Below, piece by piece: positions 8,025-16,798 of a stretch of DNA of 60,827 bases. Under the pieces are notes generated by a model. It had not been told where the DNA came from. It made no database searches and worked only from the letters and a program-made list of their open reading frames with translations. Numbering within the stretch: position 1 is the first letter of the stretch; the number at the start of each line of letters is the position of its first letter. The translations under genes and the position numbers were made by a program. Origin of the DNA: Bacteriovoracaceae bacterium. GTDB lineage: Bacteria > Bdellovibrionota > Bacteriovoracia > Bacteriovoracales > Bacteriovoracaceae. The DNA is taken from assembly GCA_016786485.1 (NCBI GenBank), contig JAEUWD010000015.1, positions 1-60,827 on the forward strand, written 5' to 3'.

Positions 8025-9149
8025 TTAGTTCAGAATTTTTTCCATCAAATAGACCACAAAAAACCCGCAATAATTACCTACGGCATACCCAACTAAACCA
8101 GTTGTAATACCTGCGATGAGCATCTTTTTGTTTCGAAGTTTGGCCGCCACTGGTGGAATAAAAGCTGGGCCGTAAATACCTGCGACCGAAGTGATAACGG
8201 CGGTGTGGCCATCAATTTTAAAGCTGGCACATAAAAGCATATGAATAAGCGCGGAAGCGGTTAAAACCAATAAAACATAGATAAAATAAACTTCGCTACC
8301 ATCGACGAGTTCAGAAGCTTTGGCCATGCTGCCCATACTAAGACAAAAAACTAACAGAAAATAATGGCCAACTTCATAACTCATTGTGAATTTTCGTAGC
8401 CAAGGAAAACCTGCCAAGATGAGCGCATAAGTCGTTGTAAACATCAAAAACCAACCAACAGTTAAAGCACCGAAGATTAACTGAGTTAAAAAGTAAGATA
8501 TGACCAAACCACCCAGGCCTAAAAGAATCAAAGCTGGCGCCTCTTTGGTGAGTTGCTTGCGAAGCTCACCTTTAGTTTCTGTCTTTTCTTCCACGACAAA
8601 ATCTTCTGGATTTGGGTAAGGTTTAAGTAAACCCGCCATCCAGCGAGCACCGAATGAAATCAGAAATAAAAAATAAAAACCACCAATAAAAACATCCGTT
8701 GCATTCAATAGAAAAAACGATTTTTCACTTACACCTAAAGCGAGTCCAATCGCTGAAAGATTCACGGTTCCACCGATATAAACTCCGACCATCATCGCCG
8801 CGAGTTTTGAAATCTCTGGTAATTTATCACTGAAAAAATAGGAAACACTGATGCTTCCCACACTGACGGCCACGATCATAAGACCAAAAGAAATAATAGT
8901 GGCCTTACTTTCTTTTAACCAACTTTTGAGATCAGTAGCAAAAAGTAGTAAGCAAATGGCCATGGGAACGCAAAATTCTGAAACCTGCATGCCGATTTTG
9001 GAATCAAAATGAAACCAAGGCAAATTGGCCAGCAGTAAGCCGACGGCATAACAAACACCGACCGGCCCCAACCACTCGAAAAGTTTTATTTTAGGCGTAA
9101 GATAAATAATCCCAAAAGGTATCAAAAAAAGCGCTAAAATCTGCCACAT
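8025..9149 (-). CDS. DUF819-family inner membrane protein
   Basis: A 374-residue, very hydrophobic protein with about ten membrane segments and glycine-rich turns such as GVYIGGTVNLSAIG. This matches the DUF819 (YjcL-like) family of putative transporters of unknown substrate. It follows the OPT transporter gene by only 3 bases, so the two are almost surely cotranscribed. That suggests a shared role, perhaps in peptide or amino acid recovery, but the substrate is unknown. Confidence 0.75.
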   Translation of the reverse strand: MWQILALFLIPFGIIYLTPKIKLFEWLGPVGVCYAVGLLLANLPWFHFDSKIGMQVSEFCVPMAICLLLFATDLKSWLKESKATIISFGLMIVAVSVGSISVSYFFSDKLPEISKLAAMMVGVYIGGTVNLSAIGLALGVSEKSFFLLNATDVFIGGFYFLFLISFGARWMAGLLKPYPNPEDFVVEEKTETKGELRKQLTKEAPALILLGLGGLVISYFLTQLIFGALTVGWFLMFTTTYALILAGFPWLRKFTMSYEVGHYFLLVFCLSMGSMAKASELVDGSEVYFIYVLLVLTASALIHMLLCASFKIDGHTAVITSVAGIYGPAFIPPVAAKLRNKKMLIAGITTGLVGYAVGNYCGFFVVYLMEKILN

Positions 9150-9152
9150 TAA

Positions 9153-11003
9153 TTATGCTCGTTTAGCTATTCGATATAAATAAAAACACATACCCGCCAA
9201 AGCCAGAATTGAGACTAACTCACTTACAGTATGTGACAACCAATCAACAGAAGTGCTGATGTTGAAATACATCAATAGAGCAACTAAAACACCCATAACC
9301 GCTTCGCCAGCGATGAGGCCTGAACTCATCAAGACACCATCATCCTCACCTTCATTATGGGTGGTATTCTTACGATGAACAAAATAATTAATAAGTCCGC
9401 CAAAAAACATAGGAACGGCCAACGTAATGGGAAGATAAATTCCCACCGCCATCGGCATTAAGTGCAGGCGAAAACCTTGGCGTTTTTCTAAAATGAATTT
9501 ATCAAAAGCAATAACAACAACACCTAAGATCATACCAAGGACAACCATTTTTATTGGTAAATTTCCGTCTGCAAAAAGAGCATTGGTAATCGATGCAAAT
9601 AGAGTTGCTTGAGGTGCTTTAAGGCCGGTTCCAATACCATAGTTGTTATGTAGTAAAGTTAAAACGGGTGCAATAACAAACGCAGGAACAACAACACCAA
9701 TCATCTCTGCAATTTGTTGACTACGAGGAGTTGCTCCTATCAATTGACCTGTTTTTAAATCTTGTGAACAATCTCCAGCAGTACAAGCAGCACAACAAAC
9801 AACTGCTGCGACACCAAGAGTTGAAAGAATCGCCGATTGGCCAGTAAAGCCTAGAACTAAAAAGAAAGCAGAGGTAACAAGTAAAGCCGATATTGTCATA
9901 CCCGAAACAGGGTTATTAGAACTTCCCACCAAACCTACAACATAACTTGAAACTGCTACGAAAATAAAAGAACAAATGATCATAAGTATCGTTGTCAAAA
10001 ATGAAAGACCGAGATTTTGAATGAGATAATAATAAAGACCAAAAATAATCAAAAAGGCAGCTCCAAGAACGAGGACTAATTGGCTTAAACCTAAATCCAC
10101 ATTCGTCCGCTCTACGACTTTCACATCTTTATTTTTATAAGCTGCATTTATTCCTTTCAGGCCGGCAACAATTCCTTTTCTAACAGAAATTATTGACCAA
10201 ACTCCCCCTACGATCATCGCACCCACCCCTAAAAAGCGAATTTTCTTTGACCACAAGGTCCAGGCAAGGTCAAGATTGGCCAAATCACCAAACTCTATTG
10301 GTGTGCCTTCAAGTGGAATACCAAGTGTCCAGCCAATCATCCCACCGATAAGAACCAGTGTGGCGACTTCGAGTTTTACAATATACCCTACGGCCACCAG
10401 TGCAGGAGAAATATCAGAACCGATAAAGAAGACAGACTGACCTGCTTTAGTTGCAACTTCGACACTGCCTTTAATTAAATTCATACCGGTCGATAGAAAT
10501 TTAAAAACGGCGCCTAAGCCAATACCTTTAACAATCGCCATGAAACCTTTTTTTGCCCCAGCTTCTGAACCGACACGCAAAACTGCCGCACACGCAATCC
10601 CTTCTGGGTAAATTAAAGTTTTGTCTTCGATGATGAGGGCTTTTCGTAAAGGAATCATAAAAATAACCCCCAATAAGCCACCGGCAATAGCGATTAAAGT
10701 TGTTGGCCAAAATTCGAATTTATTCCAAGCTCCTACTAAAATTAAAGCTGGTAAGGTGAAAATAACTCCAGCCGCCAAGGATTCACCAGCACTGGCCATT
10801 GTTTGCACAATATTACTTTCATAAATACTACTTCTTCTTAAGATACCACTATAGAATCCCATCGATAATACTGCTGCTGGAATAGAAGCCGAAACCGTCA
10901 TCCCCGCATACAATCCCAAATAGACATTGGCAGCGGTCATAATAATCCCGATCAAAATCCCTAAAGTGATCGATGTCTTGGTAAGTTCTCTGATCTTTTC
11001 CAC
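9153..11003 (-). CDS. OPT-family oligopeptide transporter
   Basis: A 616-residue polytopic membrane protein with about 14-16 predicted segments. It contains OPT-family signatures: AANVYLGLYAGMTVSASIPAA near the N-terminus, YPEGIACAAVLR around residue 135, and GDCSQDLKTGQLIGATPRSQQ near residue 410. OPT proteins import small peptides or metal chelates using the proton gradient. The start is a GTG at 11001-11003 with GGGAG just upstream. Peptide uptake would suit a protein-degrading predatory or scavenging lifestyle, but that is inference. Confidence 0.87.
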   Translation of the reverse strand: MEKIRELTKTSITLGILIGIIMTAANVYLGLYAGMTVSASIPAAVLSMGFYSGILRRSSIYESNIVQTMASAGESLAAGVIFTLPALILVGAWNKFEFWPTTLIAIAGGLLGVIFMIPLRKALIIEDKTLIYPEGIACAAVLRVGSEAGAKKGFMAIVKGIGLGAVFKFLSTGMNLIKGSVEVATKAGQSVFFIGSDISPALVAVGYIVKLEVATLVLIGGMIGWTLGIPLEGTPIEFGDLANLDLAWTLWSKKIRFLGVGAMIVGGVWSIISVRKGIVAGLKGINAAYKNKDVKVVERTNVDLGLSQLVLVLGAAFLIIFGLYYYLIQNLGLSFLTTILMIICSFIFVAVSSYVVGLVGSSNNPVSGMTISALLVTSAFFLVLGFTGQSAILSTLGVAAVVCCAACTAGDCSQDLKTGQLIGATPRSQQIAEMIGVVVPAFVIAPVLTLLHNNYGIGTGLKAPQATLFASITNALFADGNLPIKMVVLGMILGVVVIAFDKFILEKRQGFRLHLMPMAVGIYLPITLAVPMFFGGLINYFVHRKNTTHNEGEDDGVLMSSGLIAGEAVMGVLVALLMYFNISTSVDWLSHTVSELVSILALAGMCFYLYRIAKRA

Positions 11004-11098
11004 AAATTCTCCCTTTTTTATAAGTCATTCTATCAAATAATTGTTAAGCTTTTTTGTAAAGTTTTTTCGCATTTGCGATTTCTTACAAATTTACTAAA

Positions 11099-11998
11099 AT
11101 GGTGCCTATGCGAAGAATCCTTTTTGGGCTTATTTTTTTGACGAACACGACTATGGCAAACGAATTAACACTTTATTTTATCCGTTCACCTCACGGAATT
11201 AATTGGGAATCAGGGACGACACTCGCTCGCAGTATCATTCGCAACTACATCACATTCGAACCCAACTTCATGGGACATGTGAATATCGAAATCAAATGTG
11301 ACCAAGATAAAAATCCGGATGAAACTGTTTTAACTGGAATGATTGCGCGTAAACTTAATGCTGTCGATTTATTATTTCGTCATGATATCGGAATGGGGAT
11401 TCTCTTTCATAGCTTCGAAGGACACCTCGAAACTCGCCGTGAGTTACTAGAAAAGGTCCAAAATTACCTTGTTGATGGTGATCGCATAAATTTCGTCACC
11501 TTTAAAATCAGTGCCGAAGCTTGTACGCGATTAAAAAAATATCATAAGGAATACAAAGAGAATGGTTATGAGAAACGTTATGGTCTCTATAATCGTCCTC
11601 TGTATAAAGAAGGATCGGGCTGTAGCGCTTTTGGTGCAAGCTTTCTTGAACTCATTGGATTGCTCGACGAAGATATGAAAAAAAATTGGACCTATTCGGT
11701 AAAAATTCCTTTCAAATATATTGGTCTTCCTCTTATCAAACAGAAAGTGAGCTTCTTAAATTTATTATGGGGAAATAATTATTGGGCGAGCGAATCTGAA
11801 CCCCATAAAGAAATCTTTTTTTGGGATCCAGACAAAATGTACCAATGGGTAAAAGCTAAATATGAAAATCCTGGTCAATATCAAAGAGTAAAAAAAGAAA
11901 ATTCAATCGGACTTTATGTCGATTTGAGCCAAATCCCCACACCAAAAAAAGATATTTGGTTAAGAGACACACGTCCATTACCTGAATGGAAATTCTAA
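11099..11998 (+). CDS. Secreted protein, possible permuted NlpC/P60-like fold
   Basis: A 299-residue protein with a cleavable-looking signal peptide (basic start, then GLIFLTNTTMA). The mature part has a conserved-looking histidine in FMGHVNIEI and, about 120 residues later, a cysteine in GSGCSAFGASFLEL. That His-before-Cys order is what circularly permuted NlpC/P60 (YiiX/YaeF-type) proteins show, so a papain-like fold acting on cell wall or lipids is possible. I would not go further than that. Two in-frame ATGs lie nine bases apart (11099, 11108); the second begins the signal peptide more naturally. No clear Shine-Dalgarno precedes either. Confidence 0.6.
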   Translation: MVPMRRILFGLIFLTNTTMANELTLYFIRSPHGINWESGTTLARSIIRNYITFEPNFMGHVNIEIKCDQDKNPDETVLTGMIARKLNAVDLLFRHDIGMGILFHSFEGHLETRRELLEKVQNYLVDGDRINFVTFKISAEACTRLKKYHKEYKENGYEKRYGLYNRPLYKEGSGCSAFGASFLELIGLLDEDMKKNWTYSVKIPFKYIGLPLIKQKVSFLNLLWGNNYWASESEPHKEIFFWDPDKMYQWVKAKYENPGQYQRVKKENSIGLYVDLSQIPTPKKDIWLRDTRPLPEWKF

Positions 11999-12032
11999 GC
12001 ACGATCATCCGTGGTAAAAAGTGGACACGCTC

Positions 12033-12060
12033 TTTACGAATAGCAAAAAAGCTTTAAACT
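12033..12060 (+). promoter_or_regulatory. Promoter candidate giving a leaderless transcript for the next gene
   Basis: TTTACG (12033-12038) and TAAACT (12055-12060) are 16 bases apart. Six bases separate the -10 box from the ATG at 12067, so transcription would start at or next to the start codon. The gene has only a weak purine run before it. Confidence 0.45.
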
Positions 12061-12066
12061 GAAAGA

Positions 12067-12567
12067 ATGAATAAATTATTCCTTATAATTTTTCTCAGCC
12101 TCTTGAGCACCAACGCTTTTTGCTTTTGGGTTGAAACAAAGTTAGGCCAAACCATTTCAAAATGGTCACAAGGTAACATGTCAGGCAGCACACTTGAATT
12201 AAAATTTGGCCCAGAAATTATGCACCCTTGGGTTTTCGGACCACACATTAATCTTTCACAAAATACCTTTACCGATCAACGTTTACCCAATGCTACTAGT
12301 GCTCAGCACTTCAGCATTGGACCCCATCTCACCTATAACGGAACTTTTTTTCGCTCATGGATTGCCCTTACATTACGTGATTTTCTAAGTACGGATGATG
12401 AAACAGCTTCCACTTTTCAAGGTTATGGTTGGAAAATTGGTCACGGTCAAAATATCGCCAAACATTTTGGAATAAATTTTGAAGTGCAGCAAAAATATTT
12501 AAGTAACAAAGAAAATTTAGACCTCAATGCCATTCAATATTTCTTATCTCTGAGTGTTTTATACTAG
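12067..12567 (+). CDS. Small outer-membrane beta-barrel-like protein
   Basis: A 166-residue protein with a signal peptide (cleavage probably after NAFC or NAFCF). The remainder has alternating polar and hydrophobic strands with aromatic ends (LELKFGP, FGPHINLS, FSIGPHLTYNG, IALTLRDF, GINFEVQQKY) and terminates in SLSVLY, an aromatic C-terminus as recognised by the BAM machinery. This suggests an eight-stranded barrel. I do not recognise the family and no function can be given. Confidence 0.6.
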   Translation: MNKLFLIIFLSLLSTNAFCFWVETKLGQTISKWSQGNMSGSTLELKFGPEIMHPWVFGPHINLSQNTFTDQRLPNATSAQHFSIGPHLTYNGTFFRSWIALTLRDFLSTDDETASTFQGYGWKIGHGQNIAKHFGINFEVQQKYLSNKENLDLNAIQYFLSLSVLY

Positions 12568-12656
12568 TACTCCCTCGAGCATTTTTCCGCACTTGGAATT
12601 AATCACAATCATGTTAAAATAAACCATTAGAATTTTAATTTTTGAGAAGGATTCTC

Positions 12657-13772
12657 ATGAAAAAAATCATTACGATTATTTCCACTTGTCTGTTTGTAAG
12701 TCTCAATTCATGTGCCAGTTCACAAAATATTTCTACTGAAAGTTCTGATCAAGTTTCGACGATTCAAAGTGCCAATAAAATTATCAAAAAATTACGTTAT
12801 AAAAAAAGAACTGCTGGTCGTCATTTCTTAACGCCAGTGAAATCTAAAAGTTATCATTTCTGGATTAATTATTTTTCAAAAAAAGATACCGAACGTTTTC
12901 ACCGTTACTTAGACAATGGTTGGAAACATAAAAAAATGATCGAAGAAATTTTCCAAAGTTATAATTTACCAAAAGAACTCTTCTATGTCGGACTCATTGA
13001 AAGTGGCTACAACATGAAGGCCAAGAGTCATGCCAAAGCCGTTGGCCCATGGCAATTTATTGAAGACACTGGTCGCCGTTATCAGTTAAAAATTAATTCG
13101 CATGTTGATGAGCGTATACATTTAGTTAAAGCGACCCATGCAGCTGCTCGCTACTTTCGCGATCTTTATCAAATTTTTGGTTCGTGGGAACTGGCACTTA
13201 GTGCTTACAATTCCGGCGAATATGGCTTAATGCGAAGAATTCGCAAATATCAAACAAAAAACTTCTATGAGCTTTCTCGTATTCGTGGAATCGCCAAAGA
13301 AACTCGTCATTATATTCCAAAAGTTTTAGCAGCTTTGGAAATTCTCACCAATCCTGAGAAATATCGCATCCGCATCCCGAGTGAAACGACCAGTCCTTAT
13401 GTTTATACACAAAAATATCGTTTGAAAAAAAGCCACAACCTCAATACTATCGCTAAGCAATTGGACATCAATCCAGATGTGCTGAAAATTTTAAATCCCG
13501 ATTTAAAAAGTAACAGAACACCGAAGTATCATTACAATGAACATGTCTTGTTTGTGCCAAAAAAATCAGAGAAAAAAGAACTCGTATCTTATCTTGAAAA
13601 AAATTATCCCGAAGAATTCAATACCACCCAGGTTCACCTCGTTCGTCGTGGCGAAAACCTTCATTTGATTGCTAAAAAATATCGTGTAACACCTGAAAGT
13701 ATCAAAGAAGAAAACAACCTACGTCGAAGTAAAATTTTTCCAGGTCAGAAGCTTTTTATTGCGCAAAATTAA
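12657..13772 (+). CDS. Membrane-bound lytic murein transglycosylase, MltD-like, with LysM domains
   Basis: A 371-residue lipoprotein. The lipobox LNSC places the lipid-modified cysteine at residue 19. The SLT-type catalytic domain follows, with the catalytic glutamate Glu115 in GLIESGYN and the family motifs AVGPWQF and SAYNSGEYG. Two LysM-like peptidoglycan-binding repeats lie in the last 130 residues, the last one LVRRGENLHLIAKKYRV. It cleaves the glycan strands of peptidoglycan from the periplasmic side. The ATG at 12657 is chosen because GAGAAGG stands 6 bases before it; an in-frame TTG 15 bases upstream is not supported. Confidence 0.9.
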   Translation: MKKIITIISTCLFVSLNSCASSQNISTESSDQVSTIQSANKIIKKLRYKKRTAGRHFLTPVKSKSYHFWINYFSKKDTERFHRYLDNGWKHKKMIEEIFQSYNLPKELFYVGLIESGYNMKAKSHAKAVGPWQFIEDTGRRYQLKINSHVDERIHLVKATHAAARYFRDLYQIFGSWELALSAYNSGEYGLMRRIRKYQTKNFYELSRIRGIAKETRHYIPKVLAALEILTNPEKYRIRIPSETTSPYVYTQKYRLKKSHNLNTIAKQLDINPDVLKILNPDLKSNRTPKYHYNEHVLFVPKKSEKKELVSYLEKNYPEEFNTTQVHLVRRGENLHLIAKKYRVTPESIKEENNLRRSKIFPGQKLFIAQN

Positions 13773-14821
13773 AGCGTAATCTCAATCAGATAAGGCAAGT
13801 GATCTGATATCGTGACACTTTGAATGACTTTAGCTGAATTAATTTTAAATTTCTCATTCACAAAAAGATAATCTAACTTTCGATCCGCCTGATGAGCTGG
13901 ATAAGTGTAATAATGTTTTTCATTTAAAAGATATTCTTCGACGGTAATCGAGTCCTTGAGAGGCGACGTGGTCCGTATCAAATCAATAGTCGAATCTGGT
14001 CGATAAAAGTCCACCGAGTCCCCGAAATAGTTTTTATTCATAAAACTCTCCTGAGCAATGGCATTAAGATCTCCACCAACAATCAAGATCGGCGAATCTT
14101 TTTGATGATACTGATGAATTTGATGAATCAATTGTGTTGCTTGAGCTTGTCTTGAAACCTTATCAAAAGCTTCCAAATGCTGATTCAGAACCCAATAATA
14201 GTCCTTGGCAATTTTTATTTGAACTGCTTGTGAATAGCGATAAAGATAAAATAAATTGTACCACCAAGCATTAGTCGTCGGGTGTTCAAAGAGTAAAAGT
14301 TCATTTTTTTCAATAGGAAAACGAGATAAAACCGCCCCACCTGAATTCATCACACCAAACTGTTGTGTGATTGGCCAGTAAGGAAAAGGAATATAGTTAT
14401 TTGCCCATGAAACGGCCGTAGCATAATAGTTAAGCCCTGCCTGCTTCGCTAATTCTGCCACTTGATCCACAAAATAAGTTCGCGAACTGGCCATGTCGAT
14501 TTCTTGTAAAAGCACCAGATCAGCACCAGACTTTTTTATTAAAGCCGCAGCTTCTGCTAACTTCTGCTGATAAATTTCCGCTGGCAATTTCACATACCCA
14601 GTTCCCTCTGAACCAGGCCCGTGCATGAAGGCCACATTCCAAGTCATAATCGTTAATTTTTTAGGTCGACTGGTGGCAGGAATAAAAGCTGGATCGACCT
14701 TTGAGATCACTGCATTACTCTTTCCTGGTGTTAATGGTGTTAGTGAGGCCCACCATAGAAAAACAACTGGCATGAGCAATATCGTGACTAAAATAACGGA
14801 TAATTTATATCTCAGCTTCAT
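13769..14821 (-). CDS. Endonuclease/exonuclease/phosphatase-family protein, membrane anchored
   Basis: A 350-residue protein with an N-terminal hydrophobic segment (about residues 8-27), then the EEP fold. Visible signatures are TWNVAFM, LLQEIDM (metal-binding Glu), VLNQHLEAFD, GGDLNAIA and a terminal SDHLPYLIEI with the catalytic Asp-His. The family includes DNases, sphingomyelinases and inositol phosphatases. The membrane or secretion signal means it acts outside the cytoplasm, on nucleic acid or on lipid head groups. Its stop interlocks with that of the MltD-like gene at TTAA. Confidence 0.82.
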   Translation of the reverse strand: MKLRYKLSVILVTILLMPVVFLWWASLTPLTPGKSNAVISKVDPAFIPATSRPKKLTIMTWNVAFMHGPGSEGTGYVKLPAEIYQQKLAEAAALIKKSGADLVLLQEIDMASSRTYFVDQVAELAKQAGLNYYATAVSWANNYIPFPYWPITQQFGVMNSGGAVLSRFPIEKNELLLFEHPTTNAWWYNLFYLYRYSQAVQIKIAKDYYWVLNQHLEAFDKVSRQAQATQLIHQIHQYHQKDSPILIVGGDLNAIAQESFMNKNYFGDSVDFYRPDSTIDLIRTTSPLKDSITVEEYLLNEKHYYTYPAHQADRKLDYLFVNEKFKINSAKVIQSVTISDHLPYLIEITL

Positions 14822-14830
14822 GAAGTTAAA

Positions 14831-14859
14831 ATTCTAACTATCCGCCCCTGGCTTGTCAC
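14831..14859 (-). promoter_or_regulatory. Sigma70-type promoter with near-leaderless spacing
   Basis: On the minus strand GTGACA (14854-14859) and TAGAAT (14831-14836) are separated by 17 bases. The -10 box ends 9 bases before the ATG of the EEP-family gene, so the leader would be only about 2-3 bases and no Shine-Dalgarno is present. Confidence 0.6.
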
Positions 14860-14956
14860 GGTCCAAAAAAATTTTCTAACAACTTCTTGCTTGTACTATC
14901 CTGAGCAATTTAATCATTTTAAACTATTTGAGTAACTTCTCATGGAATGAGAGTAA

Positions 14957-15973
14957 ATGTATTACTACAAATGGATTTTAACTTCACTTTTCGTCTATCA
15001 ATCGGCTTTTGCGTCGATCAATCCTGATCGTGTGTTAAATCACCTCTTTTTTGTGAACAAAGAACCAAGTTTCGAACAAGGCCAACTAATAACAGAAGGT
15101 ATTTCGGTCGAACCAAGTAAAAAACATGCTAACCGCGCGACTATATCTAAAAACCGGCGCATGAAAGTTTATGTGAAAGAAGATTTCTACCAATTTGTGC
15201 AAGATAAAGCGATGTCCGTTTTTGAAATCAAAAATGAAACAAGTGCGAACACAGATTCCCATGGTTCAGGTTTTTTATTGGATGGAAATATTGTCATAAC
15301 CAATCATCATGTTATCTTTTCAAAATATACTCAAAATGGATGCCACACCACTCGCTTGAAAGTGATGGCCCAAGAAAATGACACTTCATCCATTCAGTAC
15401 TTATCCTGCAAAGAAGTTCTTTACTGTGATGAATTGAATGATTTCTGCTTGGTTGAGTTTTATCCATTAAAATATCGTAGGCAGACTTATGATTTAATTG
15501 ATTTATTTCCCAAAGTGCAGTTCGATACCACTTATTTAACCACCGCCAACCCTCGAATTTTTGTCAACTCACAAGGTTTGATCGACAACCAAGCTGAATT
15601 GATTTCAATTAATAATAGTTTTGGTTTAGGCATTCAAGCTAGTAGTGGTTACGGTTTCATAGTAAAAAAAATGCACAAAGAGATCCAGCGCGAATGTCGT
15701 CAGAAAAAAGATAAAAGAAGGAAACGTTGTCTCGAACGTCAAAGAAAGAAAAGCATTACACAGCTTCATCATTTCGCACCAGTTTTTCAAGGTGCTTCTG
15801 GCTCACCTGTTTTTAATCGTGAAGGTTCAGTCGTTGCGATCACTCGTGCGATGACTGCTGATGAACAATATGGGAAACACGCTGTTAATTACGCGACTCC
15901 GATTAATGTTATCATTGATAAATTGAAGGCCGATAATCAATTGAAGCTCGTGCAACTTTTTGAAAATAATTAA
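14957..15973 (+). CDS. Secreted trypsin-like serine protease
   Basis: A 338-residue protein with a signal peptide (about residues 1-19). The chymotrypsin-fold catalytic residues are apparent: His118 in VITNHHV, Asp162 in ELNDFCLVEF, and Ser281 in GASGSPVF, with an oxyanion loop before it. The GSGFLLDG lead-in is typical of DegP-like and V8-like members. Residues 243-266 form an unusual insertion rich in Arg and Lys just before the catalytic serine, which may bind an acidic partner or be cleaved during activation. Several cysteines suggest disulfides in the periplasm or outside. Its stop interlocks with the next minus-strand gene. Confidence 0.83.
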   Translation: MYYYKWILTSLFVYQSAFASINPDRVLNHLFFVNKEPSFEQGQLITEGISVEPSKKHANRATISKNRRMKVYVKEDFYQFVQDKAMSVFEIKNETSANTDSHGSGFLLDGNIVITNHHVIFSKYTQNGCHTTRLKVMAQENDTSSIQYLSCKEVLYCDELNDFCLVEFYPLKYRRQTYDLIDLFPKVQFDTTYLTTANPRIFVNSQGLIDNQAELISINNSFGLGIQASSGYGFIVKKMHKEIQRECRQKKDKRRKRCLERQRKKSITQLHHFAPVFQGASGSPVFNREGSVVAITRAMTADEQYGKHAVNYATPINVIIDKLKADNQLKLVQLFENN

Positions 15974-16746
15974 AAATTGATACCTGAACTTAATAACAGA
16001 ATGTATCGATTCAATTCAGGGCGATAGTTGAGTCCCACCGAAGGTGACTTGAAAGTTTTTGTCGGTCGCTCCCAGGTATAATTAAAACCAAAACTAATAG
16101 CGAGATCTTCGCCATAAATATCATCAAAGGGATTTTTACGAATTTGTCCTGCACCAAGCGTGAGATATTCGTTATCTTGAATTTGATAACAAGCATCCAC
16201 AAACCATTCTGATCGCTGGCGGTCTTTTTCTTGAGCTTCCAGCTGAGCATTGGTCGCCTCATCATCGGTCGTGACTGAACCCGTGTTTATCACCAGACCG
16301 TAAGTCCATCTAGAACCGAGTGGAAGATAATTAGCACCAAGGCTGGTTTGCATAACAGTTAACTCTGTAAAAGGTTGTCCTAGACTGGACGGAACATCAA
16401 AATCTATAGCGCTCATTCCAATCGTCCAAAACCATTCTTCACCTTTCCAAAAATTGAGTTTCATAACAAGATTGGATGAGTGTTTGACCTCATTTTCTTC
16501 TTTAGACTTAATCAAATAGGGAAACGGCATTATCCCGATATCGAGCCTGGGAAAGACACCCAATAACAATCCATACTGACTACCGGTTGAGGCACTGATC
16601 ATGCCAGGAACAGTTTGAAAGGAAAAATTCCCTCTCCCTAAAGGTCTTGCATCATACGTTAAGTGTGGATGAAAAACTTCTGGCACGACTTCTTGTGCAC
16701 TAACATTCTGTGAAAGAAATAAGCTTAAGATAAAAGCAATAAACAT
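15970..16746 (-). CDS. Predicted outer-membrane beta-barrel protein
   Basis: A 258-residue protein with a short signal peptide (ending SAQE). The mature part consists of amphipathic strands (GNFSFQTVPG, YGLLLGVFPRLDIGI, LVMKLNFW, WTIGMSAIDF, TYGLVINTG, YLTLGAGQI) and ends in SSGINF, a terminal phenylalanine as in barrel proteins. Around ten to twelve strands are likely. No family is recognised. The pattern resembles small porin-like proteins that are common in this lineage, but the function is unknown. Confidence 0.65.
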   Translation of the reverse strand: MFIAFILSLFLSQNVSAQEVVPEVFHPHLTYDARPLGRGNFSFQTVPGMISASTGSQYGLLLGVFPRLDIGIMPFPYLIKSKEENEVKHSSNLVMKLNFWKGEEWFWTIGMSAIDFDVPSSLGQPFTELTVMQTSLGANYLPLGSRWTYGLVINTGSVTTDDEATNAQLEAQEKDRQRSEWFVDACYQIQDNEYLTLGAGQIRKNPFDDIYGEDLAISFGFNYTWERPTKTFKSPSVGLNYRPELNRYILLLSSGINF

Positions 16747-16754
16747 ATCTCATG

Positions 16755-16782
16755 ATCATAGTTTGAATAGCGAAAATGTAAA
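16755..16782 (-). promoter_or_regulatory. Sigma70-type promoter with near-leaderless spacing
   Basis: Minus-strand TTTACA (16777-16782) and TATGAT (16755-16760) are 16 bases apart, with 8 bases from the -10 box to the ATG at 16744-16746. The gene has no convincing Shine-Dalgarno. Confidence 0.55.
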
Positions 16783-16798
16783 GGCAAAGAAATTATAA

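Noticed and set aside
12642-12656. TTG start for the MltD-like gene
   Set aside because: The GAGAAGG site lies between this TTG and the ATG at 12657 and serves the latter, which begins a regular lipoprotein signal.
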